64,000 nt of DNA from Ancylomarina subtilis (GTDB lineage: Bacteria > Bacteroidota > Bacteroidia > Bacteroidales > Marinifilaceae), in assembly GCF_004217115.1 (NCBI RefSeq), contig NZ_SHKN01000001.1:2421781-2485780 (forward strand). The letters run 5' to 3'. The notes below the pieces were generated by a model. It made no database searches. It worked only from the letters and a program-made list of their open reading frames with translations, and was not told the DNA's origin. A program made the position numbers and the translations under genes. Shown piece after piece: positions 35,982 through 46,547 of this stretch (positions within the stretch are counted from its first letter, which is position 1; every line of letters starts with the position of its first letter).

Positions 35982-36491
35982 TTACTTTAGGATCTCAAGT
36001 AAATCAGCTTCCAGACTAACTTTAGGACTTTCAATGATTCTGCCTAACTCTCTTGATCCCTTGTAGATGATCAAAGTAGGAACCAATTTCACATCCAGTG
36101 CTTTAATGTCGATACCGGGAGCCTTTTTATAGGTGTCCATGGCAAACATTTCTAGATTTGACAAAGGAAATTTTATCGCCTCAAACAACTTGATCAGACG
36201 TGGTACTTGTTGATGACTATCGTGGCACCAGGTTCCCAATATCAGCTTCATTTTAAGGCCTGAGAGCTTCTTTTTCCTTAGTTCCGACAACAAGTTTGCA
36301 TCTATCTTATAAGCCTCAAATTCAGGCTTAAACCATTCAGAACAAAGCGAGCCTTGTAAGCCTTCCAAATTAATCTGACCAAAGAGAATTTCCCCCTCAA
36401 CCCAATCATCCATTTTAAGCTGATTCACCTTTTGTCCCATTCCGGTTAAAGAAACCAGGCTTAATACAAAAATTATAATTTGAATCTTCAT
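35982..36491 (-). CDS. Secreted thioredoxin-fold protein with a CxxS active site
   Basis: 169 residues with a signal peptide (about 1-20, ending near TGMGQ). The thioredoxin fold centre is LILGTWCHDSHQQVP: Cys89 followed by Ser92 where a CxxC protein has the second Cys. A cis-proline region VPTLIIYKG fits the fold. With one cysteine it cannot make a normal internal disulfide and could act as a mixed-disulfide or substrate-trapping protein, or have lost redox function. One more Cys lies at residue 50. It converges on the T9SS pair's end and is transcribed alone. Confidence 0.75.
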   Translation of the reverse strand: MKIQIIIFVLSLVSLTGMGQKVNQLKMDDWVEGEILFGQINLEGLQGSLCSEWFKPEFEAYKIDANLLSELRKKKLSGLKMKLILGTWCHDSHQQVPRLIKLFEAIKFPLSNLEMFAMDTYKKAPGIDIKALDVKLVPTLIIYKGSRELGRIIESPKVSLEADLLEILK

Positions 36492-36535
36492 TATTTCTAA
36501 ATTTAGTCGTTAGTCAGAAAGATAATTAATTCCAC

Positions 36536-36569
36536 AAAAAAACCTGCCAATTAATTGGCAGGTTTTTAA
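36536..36569 (-). terminator. Terminator after methylmalonyl-CoA mutase
   Basis: A perfect 24-bp inverted repeat (36541-36564, AACCTGCCAATT and its complement) is flanked by an A7 run on the left and T residues on the right, so it works on the minus strand after the mutase stop at 36590. Confidence 0.85.
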
Positions 36570-36589
36570 TATAGTGAATCGGAAGTAGA

Positions 36590-38746
36590 TTACTCCTGAT
36601 TGTTTTCAATAAGTAATTCCAACATTTGGATGGCACAACGTGATACTTTGGTTCCAGGACCAAATACACCAACAACACCAGCCTCGTATAAGAAATCGTA
36701 ATCCTGAGCTGGAATCACACCACCTGCAGTCACCATGATATCCTCACGTCCAAGTTTCTTCAATTCCTCGATAATAGCAGGAACCAAAGTCTTGTGACCA
36801 GCAGCCAATGAAGAAACACCAACAATGTGTACATCGTTTTCTACCGCTTGCTTAGCAGACTCTTCCGGAGTTTGGAACAATGGTCCCATATCCACGTCGA
36901 ATCCTATATCAGCAAAACCTGTAGCAACAACTTTACCTCCACGGTCGTGACCGTCTTGACCCATTTTTGCAACCATGATACGAGGACGACGTCCTGACAT
37001 TTCTGCAAATTTATCAGCTAACTCTTTTGCTTTAGCAAAGTCAGCATCTTGTTTTGATTCTGATGAATACACGCCTGATACAGTTCTAATTACAGCTTTA
37101 TATCTACCACAAATTTTCTCACATGCGTCAGAAATCTCACCAAGAGAAGCACGTAATTGTGCAGCCTGAACAGCAAGATCCAATAGGTTACCTTCACCTC
37201 CGTTTGCACATGCAGTAATCGCTTCAAGAGCAGCCTGAACAGCAGCCTCGTCACGGTTAGCACGTAGCTTGTTCAATCTTTCGATTTGAGCTACACGTAC
37301 AGCAGTATTATCTACTTCAAGAATATCCAATGGATCTTCCTTCTCTAGACGGTATTTGTTCGTTCCTACAATAGTCTGCGTATTGGCATCAATCTTAGCT
37401 TGAGTACGAGCAGCAGCCTCTTCGATACGAAGTTTTGGAATACCAGACTCAATCGCCTTAGCCATACCACCTAATTTCTCAACCTCTTCGATATGAGCCC
37501 AAGCTTTATCTACCAACTCCTGAGTCAATGACTCAACGTAGTATGAACCAGCCCATGGATCTACCGCCTTACAGATTGTTGTTTCATCCTGAATATAGAT
37601 CTGAGTATTACGAGCAATACGTGCAGAGAAGTCAGTTGGCAATGCAATCGCCTCATCCAATGCATTGGTATGCAACGATTGAGTGTGACCCAATGCAGCA
37701 GCCATCGCTTCGATACAAGTACGTCCAACGTTATTGAAAGGATCCTGCTCAGTTAATGACCAACCTGAAGTCTGTGAGTGAGTACGTAACGCCATTGACT
37801 TAGGATTCTTAGGATTGAATTGTTTTACAATCTTAGACCATAATAAACGACCTGCACGCATCTTAGCAATCTCCATGAAGTGATTCATTCCAATCGCCCA
37901 GAAGAAAGACAAACGAGGTGCAAAAGCATCAACGTCCATACCTGCAGCAACACCTTTCTTCAAGTACTCAAGACCATCAGCAAGGGTATAAGCCAACTCG
38001 ATATCTGCAGTAGCACCTGCTTCTTGCATGTGGTAACCCGATATAGAAATAGAGTTGAACTTAGGCATCTTCTGAGAAGTATACTCGAAAATGTCAGCAA
38101 TAATTTTCATAGAAAACTCTGGTGGGTAAATGTATGTGTTACGCACCATGAATTCCTTAAGGATATCATTTTGAATCGTACCTGAAAGTTCTTCCAACTT
38201 AGCACCTTGTTCCAACCCAGCAACAATATAGAAAGCCAATACCGGAAGTACAGCACCATTCATCGTCATAGAAACAGACATCTTGTTCAATGGAATCTGA
38301 TCGAAAAGGATCTCCATATCAAGAATAGAGTCAATAGCAACCCCAGCCTTACCTACATCACCAATTACACGAGGATGATCTGAATCGTATCCACGGTGAG
38401 TAGCCAAGTCAAATGCTACAGAAAGACCTTTCTGACCAGCAGCAAGGTTACGACGGTAGAATGCATTTGATTCTTCAGCAGTAGAGAAACCTGCGTACTG
38501 ACGAACTGTCCATGGACGCAATGGGTACATCGCTGAATAAGGTCCACGTAGGAATGGTGGCAAACCTGAAACATAGTTCAAGTGCTCCATACCTTCTAAA
38601 TCTTCCTTGTTAAAAGCTGTTTTAACCGGAATTTGCTCTGGTGTCATCCAAGATTTTTCAATGCCGTTTTCCTTTTCCCATTCCTGAGAAGTCGCTACAG
38701 CTCTTTGAGATGACTTGATATTTATATCTTTAAAATTTGGTTTCAT
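36590..38746 (-). CDS. mutB: Methylmalonyl-CoA mutase, large (catalytic) subunit
   Basis: 718 residues, normal for the alpha subunit. The N-terminal TIM barrel binds the CoA ester (for example [31 protein letters not shown]). The C-terminal cobalamin domain has the base-off motif DGHDRGGK (DxHxxG) near residue 605, then SSLAAGH and a GG loop. With the small subunit it interconverts succinyl-CoA and (R)-methylmalonyl-CoA, used by Bacteroidota in propionate formation. It follows the small-subunit gene by 49 bp. No cobalamin riboswitch was seen upstream. Confidence 0.97.
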   Translation of the reverse strand: MKPNFKDINIKSSQRAVATSQEWEKENGIEKSWMTPEQIPVKTAFNKEDLEGMEHLNYVSGLPPFLRGPYSAMYPLRPWTVRQYAGFSTAEESNAFYRRNLAAGQKGLSVAFDLATHRGYDSDHPRVIGDVGKAGVAIDSILDMEILFDQIPLNKMSVSMTMNGAVLPVLAFYIVAGLEQGAKLEELSGTIQNDILKEFMVRNTYIYPPEFSMKIIADIFEYTSQKMPKFNSISISGYHMQEAGATADIELAYTLADGLEYLKKGVAAGMDVDAFAPRLSFFWAIGMNHFMEIAKMRAGRLLWSKIVKQFNPKNPKSMALRTHSQTSGWSLTEQDPFNNVGRTCIEAMAAALGHTQSLHTNALDEAIALPTDFSARIARNTQIYIQDETTICKAVDPWAGSYYVESLTQELVDKAWAHIEEVEKLGGMAKAIESGIPKLRIEEAAARTQAKIDANTQTIVGTNKYRLEKEDPLDILEVDNTAVRVAQIERLNKLRANRDEAAVQAALEAITACANGGEGNLLDLAVQAAQLRASLGEISDACEKICGRYKAVIRTVSGVYSSESKQDADFAKAKELADKFAEMSGRRPRIMVAKMGQDGHDRGGKVVATGFADIGFDVDMGPLFQTPEESAKQAVENDVHIVGVSSLAAGHKTLVPAIIEELKKLGREDIMVTAGGVIPAQDYDFLYEAGVVGVFGPGTKVSRCAIQMLELLIENNQE

Positions 38747-38795
38747 TTTCTTCTTTTTTGCAATTAGTGTTTCCTAATAATTTAAAATTCACTAA

Positions 38796-40658
38796 TTAAA
38801 TTCCTAACTCGGCTTGATATGCTTTTAAAGTTTCAAGAACGTTAGATTTCACATTAACGAAATTCTCAATACCCTTAGCTTTTAACTCGTCAGCACATGC
38901 AGGAGCACCTGCCACAACAAGAGTTGCACTACCTTTAAGTGCTTCAAAAAGCTCAGGAGCAATCGTTGCGTACTCATCATCTGATGAACAAAGCACAACA
39001 ATCTTAGCATTCTTCTCTGTTACGAATTTCACACCTTCTTCAACTGAAGTAAAACCGTTGTGGTCTTCAACATCGAATCCGGCACAAGCAAAGAAGTTAC
39101 ATGCAAACTGTGCACGAGCCTTACGCATATTCAAGTTACCAATAGGGAACATCATCACTTTAGGACGACCGTTTTCCTTAGCGTAAATATCAGTCTTATT
39201 ACGAAGCGCTTCAAAAGCTTGTGCACCACGGTATGGCTTCAAAGTTTCGCAAACTGCATTGTCAGCAGTTTTATCTTCTGGAGTAAGAACTGATTCTGGA
39301 ATTGTTTCCAACACCTCACCGAAGTTAGGGAATTGGTTCGTTCCTAAGAAGTTTTCTTTACGAGTCGCGATAGCTAAATCTCTTTTCTGAGCAGTCGCTT
39401 TAATCGTTTCCTGAATAAATCCAGCTTTGAAAGCAGCAAGGTATCCACCTTTGTCTTCAACAGCTAGGAATAATTTCCAAGCCTCATCAGCGATTGATTC
39501 AGTTAAAGTCTCGATATAGTATGAACCTGCAGCAGGGTCAGCAATCTTACCCAAGTGCGATTCTTCTTTTAATAATAATTGTTGGTTACGAGCAATTCTT
39601 TCAGAGAATACTGATGATTCAGCAAAAACAGAATCGAAAGGCTTAACTGTAAATGAATCCAAACCACCTAAAACAGCAGACATAGCCTCTGTTTGAGTAC
39701 GCAACATGTTCACATATGGATCATAAACAGATTTGTTCCAATCTGATGTTTCCCCGTGTACAAACATTTTGCAAACAGCTTCGTTTGAAGCACCAAATGC
39801 TTTTACAATGTTTGCCCAAAGCATACGACCTGCTCTTAGCTTCGCAATCTCCATGAAATACTTAGAGCTTGTTGCAAAGTTAAAACGGATTTTAGGAGCA
39901 ACCTCATCAACTGAAAGACCTGCATCGATCATTCGTCCAAGGTATTCAGCACCTGCTGCTAAAGAGAAACCTAATTCTTCAACAATTGAAGATCCTGAGT
40001 TGTTGAATAAACTTCCACCAACTGCAATAACCTTATAGTTAGGAAGGGATTTTGCTGCTTCAATAACTTCTTTAAGATAGTTGAAAGAACTCTCTTCTGA
40101 ATGGCAAAAGTTACCAGTTGTACTGAAACCAGAAAGAAGGTCTATAGAAACACCACCTTTAACTTTATCCAAATCGATTCCTTTTTCAGTAGCAAGAGCT
40201 TGCAAATTCTGAATAAGTTCAACTGAAGAATGAGATTTTGTGAAGTTAATTTCAACACAATCCATATAGATGCCATCCAACAAAGTTGCTAATTCTTCTT
40301 TGCTGATTGATTTCCAGTTTAGAACGAATCCCACTGAATCGATACCTTTGTTCAAGATATCAAGAGCCTTTGCATTGGCTGCTTTTACATCTTCAACAAT
40401 AATATCCTGGCGAACTAACCAATCATTGTTATCCTTCTTATTTCCACGAACATATGGAAAGTCTCCTGGATAAGTATTCATGAAGGCTTTGTCATCCATG
40501 TTCTCCAGTCTGTAGAAAGGCTGTACATTGAATCCTTCATTCGTTCTCCAAACTAACTTTCTATCAAAGTCAGCCCCTTTAAGGTCTTTAGTGATTTTGT
40601 CAATCCACTCTTGAGTTGATTGAGGAGCAAAGTCACTAAAAAGTTTATTATCTGCCAT
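38796..40658 (-). CDS. mutA: Methylmalonyl-CoA mutase, small subunit
   Basis: 620 residues, similar in fold to the large subunit but without the cobalamin ligand: where DxHxxG should stand it reads NMRKARAQFACNFFACAG, so it does not bind B12. The TIM-barrel parts are kept (SYYIETLTESIADEAWKLF, KLRAGRMLW). It is the structural partner of the catalytic subunit downstream and the first gene of the operon. Upstream are two short direct repeats of GTAACTGTT (around 40664-40686), of unknown meaning. Confidence 0.95.
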   Translation of the reverse strand: MADNKLFSDFAPQSTQEWIDKITKDLKGADFDRKLVWRTNEGFNVQPFYRLENMDDKAFMNTYPGDFPYVRGNKKDNNDWLVRQDIIVEDVKAANAKALDILNKGIDSVGFVLNWKSISKEELATLLDGIYMDCVEINFTKSHSSVELIQNLQALATEKGIDLDKVKGGVSIDLLSGFSTTGNFCHSEESSFNYLKEVIEAAKSLPNYKVIAVGGSLFNNSGSSIVEELGFSLAAGAEYLGRMIDAGLSVDEVAPKIRFNFATSSKYFMEIAKLRAGRMLWANIVKAFGASNEAVCKMFVHGETSDWNKSVYDPYVNMLRTQTEAMSAVLGGLDSFTVKPFDSVFAESSVFSERIARNQQLLLKEESHLGKIADPAAGSYYIETLTESIADEAWKLFLAVEDKGGYLAAFKAGFIQETIKATAQKRDLAIATRKENFLGTNQFPNFGEVLETIPESVLTPEDKTADNAVCETLKPYRGAQAFEALRNKTDIYAKENGRPKVMMFPIGNLNMRKARAQFACNFFACAGFDVEDHNGFTSVEEGVKFVTEKNAKIVVLCSSDDEYATIAPELFEALKGSATLVVAGAPACADELKAKGIENFVNVKSNVLETLKAYQAELGI

Positions 40659-40787
40659 AACTGTAACTGTTAATGTAACTGTTTTAAAATTAGAGCCTAA
40701 AAATACGGCCTTTTTATCATTTAGGGAATGAAAATTTTAATGTTTTGTATCATGTTTAATAAACCACTTCTTGATTACGCGTTTTTC

Positions 40788-40841
40788 AATTACGAATTAC
40801 GAAAAAATAAGCTGTGTTTCCATTATTTTTCATTCGTAATT
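40788..40841 (-). repeat. A/T-rich inverted repeat across the end of the second EEP gene
   Basis: AATTACGAA (40788-40796) pairs with TTCGTAATT (40833-40841), and inside it GAAAAAATAA (40801-40810) pairs with TTATTTTTC (40823-40831). The gene's stop codon lies in the right arm. It may end that gene's minus-strand transcript. The TTACGAATTACGA wording resembles A/T-rich intergenic repeats I have seen in related genomes. Confidence 0.4.
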
Positions 40842-41890
40842 TCTAACTCGTAATTTGCTGTTATTGGTGCATGATCAGACGCTTCCATCCAATCCTGAAT
40901 TGTTGTTCCAGACCCCGAAACAAAATTTCTATTGGTGAAAATGTAATCCGTTTTACGATTCCAAAAGCCATTCTTGTCTGTGGTATGTGTAAAATGCCTG
41001 TCATTATCATTGGAATACTCACCCAAACAAATTGCTGACTCATAAGTCTCGTAATAGGGCATCATCCAATCGGTTTCAGCACTGTAATCATCCGCTTCGT
41101 AATCAGCATCCTCACAAACGGAATCGTCAAAATTTTGCGTTTGCTTCGTATTGGGAGGTAACGCATTGAAATCACCTGCCAATATAAAAGACTGTTCCTT
41201 AGAATTTAAAGAATCAGCATAATGTTTAATTATTTCGAGCTGCTGCTTCTTTGTATTGTCCTTTGCATAGGCTGATGCGTGTGTATTGAGTAGATTCAGT
41301 TCCCCGCCTGAATATTTCAATTTTGCATGCAAGAGGTTCCGCTTTAAATAAAAATAACGGACAATAAAATTCTGTTCTTCAATAAGAGGTAAGGCTATTC
41401 TTTTTGCATCAGTTAGCTCCCACTTACTCAAAATCGCATTACCGGAATTCATCTTACCAATCCCATCGCTGGGAATATACTTCGCTTTCCATTGCGAGGC
41501 ATAAACACCAAAATTAAGTTCTGTATTATCAAGTAAATACTGCACCTGATTCATAAAAGCCGATCGTTTGGCATCGGTATCCACTTCCTGTAAAAAGAGA
41601 ATATCAGGATTTACCTCCCGAATCTTCTCAGCCAAAAGTGTCATGTTATTTTCGACCTCTTCCTTTTCCATAATTACCCTATCCCCATGGCAATCGAAAA
41701 AGAAATCGATTCGCCCTCCACCAAACTTTACATTCCAGTTCATCACTTTAAGCGTGTCAGGAAATGTGATATTTTCAGGCTCAGCAGCTTCAAAATAACT
41801 GACTTCTTCCCCTAGCTTCGTTCCAAAAGGATCACAAGCAGCTGTCAAAATGGATAGAATAAGCAAATATATTTTCCCTAGAGTCTTCAT
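40823..41890 (-). CDS. EEP family lipoprotein
   Basis: 355 residues from the ATG at 41890, which gives a signal peptide with lipobox TAAC (Cys19); the ATG nine codons upstream would spoil it. The EEP domain shows VMNWNVKFGGGRIDFF, ILFLQEVDTDAKRS, LLNTHASAY, AGDFNALPP and SDHAPITANY. These are the metal and catalytic residues of the DNase I/phosphodiesterase fold. A three-aromatic insertion (DADYEADDYSAETDW) precedes the fourth block. It is exported, so its substrate is outside the cytosol. Downstream of fumC by 38 bp, possibly one transcript. Confidence 0.85.
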   Translation of the reverse strand: MKTLGKIYLLILSILTAACDPFGTKLGEEVSYFEAAEPENITFPDTLKVMNWNVKFGGGRIDFFFDCHGDRVIMEKEEVENNMTLLAEKIREVNPDILFLQEVDTDAKRSAFMNQVQYLLDNTELNFGVYASQWKAKYIPSDGIGKMNSGNAILSKWELTDAKRIALPLIEEQNFIVRYFYLKRNLLHAKLKYSGGELNLLNTHASAYAKDNTKKQQLEIIKHYADSLNSKEQSFILAGDFNALPPNTKQTQNFDDSVCEDADYEADDYSAETDWMMPYYETYESAICLGEYSNDNDRHFTHTTDKNGFWNRKTDYIFTNRNFVSGSGTTIQDWMEASDHAPITANYELEITNEK

Positions 41891-41928
41891 ATGATTACTG
41901 ATCGTTAACTTCAACATGAATTTCCAAC

Positions 41929-43335
41929 TTAATTGTGATTCTTTTCTGGATCGATCATTTTTTTAGGATCAACCCATTCATCAAATTCTTCCTGACTGAC
42001 ATAGCCCAATTCAAGGGCTGACTCTCGCAGGCTTTTATTCTCCACATAGGCTTTTCTAGCTATTTCTGCTGATTTTTCATATCCTATGTGTGTGTTTAAA
42101 GCCGTTATCAACATCAGGGAATTATCAAGATGTACCTTTATTCTTGCTTTATCAGGACGAAGTCCCTCTATGCAGTTCTTAGCAAAGGAAACACAGGCAT
42201 CACCAAGCAATTGAGCCGATTCTAAAAAGTTATAAATGATAAGGGGTTTAAAAACATTCAACTCAAATTGTCCGCTTGATCCTGCAATAGTAATCGTTGT
42301 GTCATTCCCCATAAGCTGAACACAAACCATACTTAAAGCTTCAACCTGCGTAGGATTTACTTTCCCAGGCATAATTGACGATCCGGGTTCATTAGCCGGG
42401 AGGATTAATTCTCCAATACCTCCACGTGGCCCCGAGGCCATCAGACGAATATCATTAGCCATTTTCAAAAGTGACACAGCTGTTTGTTTTAGTGCTCCAT
42501 GTGCCTCAACAAATGCATCGTGAGAAGCCATGGCTTCAAATTTATTTCCAGCCGACCTAAAAGACAATCCTGTAAATTTTGAGACATAGTCTGCAACAAT
42601 CTCTGCATAATTCGCCGGAGCATTCAATCCCGTACCAACCGCTGTCCCCCCCATAGCTATTTCACTTAAATGAGGCAGACTGTTTTGAATCGCCTTTAAG
42701 GCATGATCCAATTGAGAAACATATCCCGAAAACTCTTGTCCCAAACTGAGAGGCGTTGCATCCATCAAATGAGTCCGCCCAATCTTAATGACATCGTTCA
42801 TGGCTTTCGCCTGATCATCAAAAATATTCCTTAAAAACTCTATAGATGGGATGGTCAGATTGACCAATTTAATATAGGCTGCAATATGCATTGCTGTTGG
42901 AAAAGTATCGTTAGATGATTGAGATTTGTTTACATCATCATTGGGATGAAGAAATGGAATCCTTTTCCCCAACACGTTCCCCTTCAAAACATGAGCCCGA
43001 TTCGAAATCACCTCATTCACATTCATATTGGTTTGGGTTCCCGAACCGGTTTGCCATACAACCAGAGGAAAGTGTTCATCAAGCTCCCCCCGAATAATCT
43101 CATCACAAACGGCAGCTATTAAATCTCTCTTTTCAGAACTTAACACGCCCAACTGATGATTGGTATATGCTGCTGCTTTCTTTACATAGCCATACGCTCT
43201 GATCAAGTCTATAGGCATTGAAGCCTCCGGTCCTATCCGAAAATTATCAAGGGACCTTTGAGTTTGAGCTCCCCAATATTTGTCTACAGGAACCTTAACC
43301 TCTCCAAGTGTATCATACTCTAACCTGTATTTCAT
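41929..43335 (-). CDS. fumC: Fumarate hydratase, class II
   Basis: 468 residues, normal for the iron-independent class II enzyme that converts fumarate and L-malate. The family signature [11 protein letters not shown] is present near residue 318, with [13 protein letters not shown] and [10 protein letters not shown] earlier. The distinction from aspartase rests on the overall match (N-terminus [21 protein letters not shown]) and is firm. It is likely co-transcribed with the EEP lipoprotein gene after it. The possible -7 box upstream is imperfect. Confidence 0.96.
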   Translation of the reverse strand: MKYRLEYDTLGEVKVPVDKYWGAQTQRSLDNFRIGPEASMPIDLIRAYGYVKKAAAYTNHQLGVLSSEKRDLIAAVCDEIIRGELDEHFPLVVWQTGSGTQTNMNVNEVISNRAHVLKGNVLGKRIPFLHPNDDVNKSQSSNDTFPTAMHIAAYIKLVNLTIPSIEFLRNIFDDQAKAMNDVIKIGRTHLMDATPLSLGQEFSGYVSQLDHALKAIQNSLPHLSEIAMGGTAVGTGLNAPANYAEIVADYVSKFTGLSFRSAGNKFEAMASHDAFVEAHGALKQTAVSLLKMANDIRLMASGPRGGIGELILPANEPGSSIMPGKVNPTQVEALSMVCVQLMGNDTTITIAGSSGQFELNVFKPLIIYNFLESAQLLGDACVSFAKNCIEGLRPDKARIKVHLDNSLMLITALNTHIGYEKSAEIARKAYVENKSLRESALELGYVSQEEFDEWVDPKKMIDPEKNHN

Positions 43336-43389
43336 TTTTAATGAGTTTCGGTTAATAACTTATTCAAAAGATAAAGCAGCAACAGAATA

Positions 43390-43731
43390 TTATAAAATCG
43401 AATCCATTTCTTCAGCCGGAACTGCAAAAATCGCCTTGTGATTGTTCACAACAATTGGACGCAGAATCAGCTGAGGGGACTCCAAAAGAATCTTAATCCA
43501 CTCATCGTGATTAAAAATCTTATCCTTATAATCTGTTTTATACAACTTTTCATGGGTTCGAACAATCTCCTGAGGTTCCTTATTCATTCGCTTCAGAACA
43601 TCTTCCATTTCTTCAACGGTATAAGGTTCTTTTAAATACAAACGAATCTCTGGCTTCAGTCCTTTTTCTTCTAAATAGGCAAGTGCTGCACGTGATTTTG
43701 AACAGCGCGGGTTGTGGTAAATCTTCAACAT
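43390..43731 (-). CDS. ArsC/Spx family protein (arsenate reductase-like)
   Basis: 113 residues, the size of glutaredoxin-coupled arsenate reductases. The reactive cysteine is Cys10 in YHNPRCSKSRAAL, and LRPIVV near residue 90 fits the ArsC active-site arginine. YfgD-like members of the family have no proven arsenate activity, and no ars transporter is adjacent, so arsenic detoxification is not shown. It lies 54 bp upstream of fumC on the same strand. A TAACTTTG -7-like match on the minus strand lies at 43756-43763. Confidence 0.8.
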   Translation of the reverse strand: MLKIYHNPRCSKSRAALAYLEEKGLKPEIRLYLKEPYTVEEMEDVLKRMNKEPQEIVRTHEKLYKTDYKDKIFNHDEWIKILLESPQLILRPIVVNNHKAIFAVPAEEMDSIL

Positions 43732-43851
43732 ACTTTATTTTTAAGGTTTGAATAACAAAGTTAGGCATAAAGTTTTGCTTGAGAAATAAATACTTCAAGG
43801 TCTTAAAGAAGAAAAACAATGATAAATTTACCCTTAAATTAATTTTAGATA

Positions 43852-44049
43852 ATGAAGCTGATTAAAAACAGAAAATTCGAAATAATAGGTGGTATTGTTG
43901 GTATCATTGGCGGATACCTCTACTGGAAATATGTAGGCTGTATAAGTGGTACCTGTCCTATTCAGGCTAACTGGTACTCTATGGTGCCTTATGGACTCGT
44001 CATGGGGGTACTCATTGGCTCCATGTTGAGACCTAAGAAAGATAAATAA
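43852..44049 (+). CDS. DUF6132-like small membrane protein
   Basis: 65 residues with two hydrophobic segments (about 10-25 and 42-57). Between them is YLYWKYVGCISGTCPIQ, containing Cys31 and Cys36, which resembles DUF6132 proteins of Bacteroidota. The Cys pair could bind metal or form a disulfide; no function is established. It lies 69 bp before the thioesterase gene. Confidence 0.65.
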   Translation: MKLIKNRKFEIIGGIVGIIGGYLYWKYVGCISGTCPIQANWYSMVPYGLVMGVLIGSMLRPKKDK

Positions 44050-44118
44050 ATACTTTCAAGTCTGAATTCAAGCATCTTTAATGAATAATTTCTAATTTTG
44101 CTTTCTCAAAACAAAATT

Positions 44119-44538
44119 ATGGACTGCAATCACAAAAAGAAAATACAAATTCGCTTTGGCGATATCGATATCATGGGACACGTTAATAATGGCGTACAAT
44201 TAAGCTATCTCGATTTGGGTCGTTTAGATTATTTCGAACAAGTTTATGGACAAACTATTGATTGGAATGATGCGGCATTAATTGTTGCACATCTCGAAAT
44301 AGACTACTTAGCTCCTATCCTTTTAAAAGACAAAATCGAAGTTCATACTTGCATCCACAAAATTGGGAACAAAAGTGTAGGCATGACTCAAAATATTGTC
44401 GATGCCATTACAGGTGAGATTAAGACTCAAACAAGTCAGGTGATGGTTGCCTATAGCCAAAAGTTGGGAGAAAGCATTAGTGTGCCTGAGACACTCAAGA
44501 TTCGCATTAGAGAATTTGAAGAGACTACGATTGGTTAA
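44119..44538 (+). CDS. Acyl-CoA thioesterase, 4HBT hot-dog family
   Basis: 139 residues from the ATG at 44119 (a TTG seven codons upstream adds no family sequence). The hot-dog fold shows IQIRFGDIDIMGHVNNGVQLSYLD, the 4-hydroxybenzoyl-CoA thioesterase pattern with the catalytic Asp and the His-Val-Asn-Asn run. It hydrolyses acyl-CoA esters; the chain specificity is unknown. A -7 box TAATTTTG at 44093-44100 precedes it closely, without a clear -33 box. It converges on the PPi-PFK gene and is ended by a shared hairpin. Confidence 0.85.
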   Translation: MDCNHKKKIQIRFGDIDIMGHVNNGVQLSYLDLGRLDYFEQVYGQTIDWNDAALIVAHLEIDYLAPILLKDKIEVHTCIHKIGNKSVGMTQNIVDAITGEIKTQTSQVMVAYSQKLGESISVPETLKIRIREFEETTIG

Positions 44539-44561
44539 AACCGATAAGACCTAAAATTTAT

Positions 44562-44600
44562 AAAAAAGCGCTAATCTGGAAAGTAGATTGGCGCTTCTTC
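44562..44600 (+). terminator. Bidirectional terminator between the thioesterase and PPi-PFK genes
   Basis: A 12-bp stem with one wobble pair, 44566-44577 with 44585-44596, and a 7-nt loop. It has an A run on the left and CTTCTT on the right, and serves both convergent genes. Confidence 0.75.
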
Positions 44601-44606
44601 TAAAAA

Positions 44607-46268
44607 CTATACCGTAACAGGTTCTTCCTGTAAAAGCGATTCTTTTTCGAGCAAAAGGGTTTCTGATGGGGCATCACAAACCTCGCCTGGTCCAAAGTAT
44701 TGAATCGGTCCCGGATAGATGTATGACGTATTGCTTGCCCACTCTTTACGCTTAGATCGGAACACGAGAAATGGATTCCCTTTTAAATCAACCAAGGCTT
44801 TTTGTATAACGGGTTTCACATAGCCATTTCTCCTTTCCAAATTCATCATCATAGTAATAGGCACACCACCAGCAATCCAGTTCTCTGAACTTTGAGCCGT
44901 ATTTTTAATAAAAGCCATATACCCCGTTTTGCCTGCATTAATCAATAATGCCGCCGTATAGCCTAGAGAATAACAATAATCTGCATCAAAATTAGAGGGA
45001 GCAGCACAACGCCCTTCGTAACCGAAGAAATGATTTTGCGCATTGAATTTTCCTTGAAAGGATTGATCCTTGGCCAAACGATCCGTTACCATATCAATCA
45101 GCAACTTCTCTGTTTCAATTTTAGAAACCTGTACGTTTCCATGTGGATCTCTGTCAAACGTCAGTTGTTTGGCAAAAGAATCAGGCAAACTGGAATAGAC
45201 CTTGGCCGATTCTTCGCTTAAAGCTTCTGTTATTAAAGCTCTTTTTTCCTGATTGGTTTTAAGAAGATAGTATTCAGGTTTTGAGGCCAGAATATCGTTT
45301 AATTCGGCAATCAATTTTTTGATTGAAGGCATAAACTCAACCAGCCCTTCTGGAATAAGAACCGTTCCAAAGTTTTCCCCTTTATTCGCTCTCTTCTTGA
45401 CAATCTCTGCAATTTGACCTACAATCTTATTTAGGGTCAGCTTATATTTTTCAATTTCTTCTGAGATAATCGCAATATTGGGCTGGGTTTTAAGCGCACA
45501 TTCCAAACTGATATGTGAAGCCGAACGGCCCATTAATTTAATAAAATGCCAATATTTTTTTGCCGAGTTTGCATCTCTCTGAATATTTCCAATCAACTCA
45601 CTATAGACCTTGCAAGCTGTATCGAAACCAAACGATGTTTCGATAAAATCATTTTTTAAATCACCATCGATGGTTTTGGGACAACCGATAACCTGAATGC
45701 CAACATTTTTCTCTTTGAAATATTCTGCAAGCACACAAGCGTTGGTATTTGAATCATCTCCACCAACAATTACAAGTGCATTGATATCATTTTTCAAACA
45801 ATTGCCAATTACCAAATCATAAGACGCTTCATCCTCAATCTTTGTTCTGCCAGAACCAATAATATCAAATCCACCCGTATTTCTGTATTCATCAACAATA
45901 TCTTCATCGAGTTCGATAAACGAATTATTTAGTAAACCATCAGGGCCACCAATAAAACCATACAATTGGTTTTTCTTATTTAATTTTTTGAGCGCATCAA
46001 AAAGTCCCGAAATGACATTATGCCCACCCGGAGCTTGTCCTCCTGAAAGCACAACACCCACATTTAAAATTTGATTTTCGGAAAATTCACCTGGTGCAAA
46101 AGTTACTAAGGGCAATCCGTAAGTATGGGGAAACATGTCTTTTATAGCTTTCTGGTCAGCTACTGATTCGCTCGCTTCACCTGTAATCAGGCTTACACTT
46201 TCTTCTAATGATTGGGGTAATTTGGGAATGTATTGGGATCTTGCCTTTTGAAGTGGACTCTTAATCAT
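44607..46268 (-). CDS. pfp: Diphosphate--fructose-6-phosphate 1-phosphotransferase (PPi-PFK)
   Basis: 553 residues, the long form of PPi-dependent phosphofructokinase, which uses pyrophosphate instead of ATP and is reversible. The nucleotide/PPi site reads GGDDSNTNACVLAEYF, where the Asp-Asp distinguishes PPi from ATP users, and the sugar-phosphate region has GCPKTIDGDLKN and LMGRSASHI. ATYKL-type inserts typical of the long form are present. It is single and well bounded. The 279 bp upstream to rimM hold no feature I can support. Confidence 0.93.
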   Translation of the reverse strand: MIKSPLQKARSQYIPKLPQSLEESVSLITGEASESVADQKAIKDMFPHTYGLPLVTFAPGEFSENQILNVGVVLSGGQAPGGHNVISGLFDALKKLNKKNQLYGFIGGPDGLLNNSFIELDEDIVDEYRNTGGFDIIGSGRTKIEDEASYDLVIGNCLKNDINALVIVGGDDSNTNACVLAEYFKEKNVGIQVIGCPKTIDGDLKNDFIETSFGFDTACKVYSELIGNIQRDANSAKKYWHFIKLMGRSASHISLECALKTQPNIAIISEEIEKYKLTLNKIVGQIAEIVKKRANKGENFGTVLIPEGLVEFMPSIKKLIAELNDILASKPEYYLLKTNQEKRALITEALSEESAKVYSSLPDSFAKQLTFDRDPHGNVQVSKIETEKLLIDMVTDRLAKDQSFQGKFNAQNHFFGYEGRCAAPSNFDADYCYSLGYTAALLINAGKTGYMAFIKNTAQSSENWIAGGVPITMMMNLERRNGYVKPVIQKALVDLKGNPFLVFRSKRKEWASNTSYIYPGPIQYFGPGEVCDAPSETLLLEKESLLQEEPVTV

Positions 46269-46547
46269 TTCTTAGAAATTAATCTTAAATCAAAAATGGT
46301 TGTAAACACTATAAGCACTCAGGATAATCTTCCAAGTGCCTATTTCAAACGTTTGCGACAAATGTCGGTAAAATAAATAGATCTGACAAGATAAAACTAA
46401 ACTGTTTAGTTACAAATCATAATAATCTAAAGACACTCTTAAAAAAGAGCTTCAGAAAGGATTTAAGGCTTCAAAAAAAAGCTTGGAGGGAATAATTTGA
46501 ACTCAGATTTAGATTCGGGAAATCAAAATAGGGATAAAGAAAGGTCT

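Noticed and set aside
40659-40822. Possible cobalamin riboswitch upstream of the methylmalonyl-CoA mutase operon
   Set aside because: I found no B12-box-like or conserved core sequence in the upstream DNA.
43390-43731. Arsenic resistance locus
   Set aside because: Only an ArsC-fold protein is present; no arsR, arsB or acr3 gene lies nearby.
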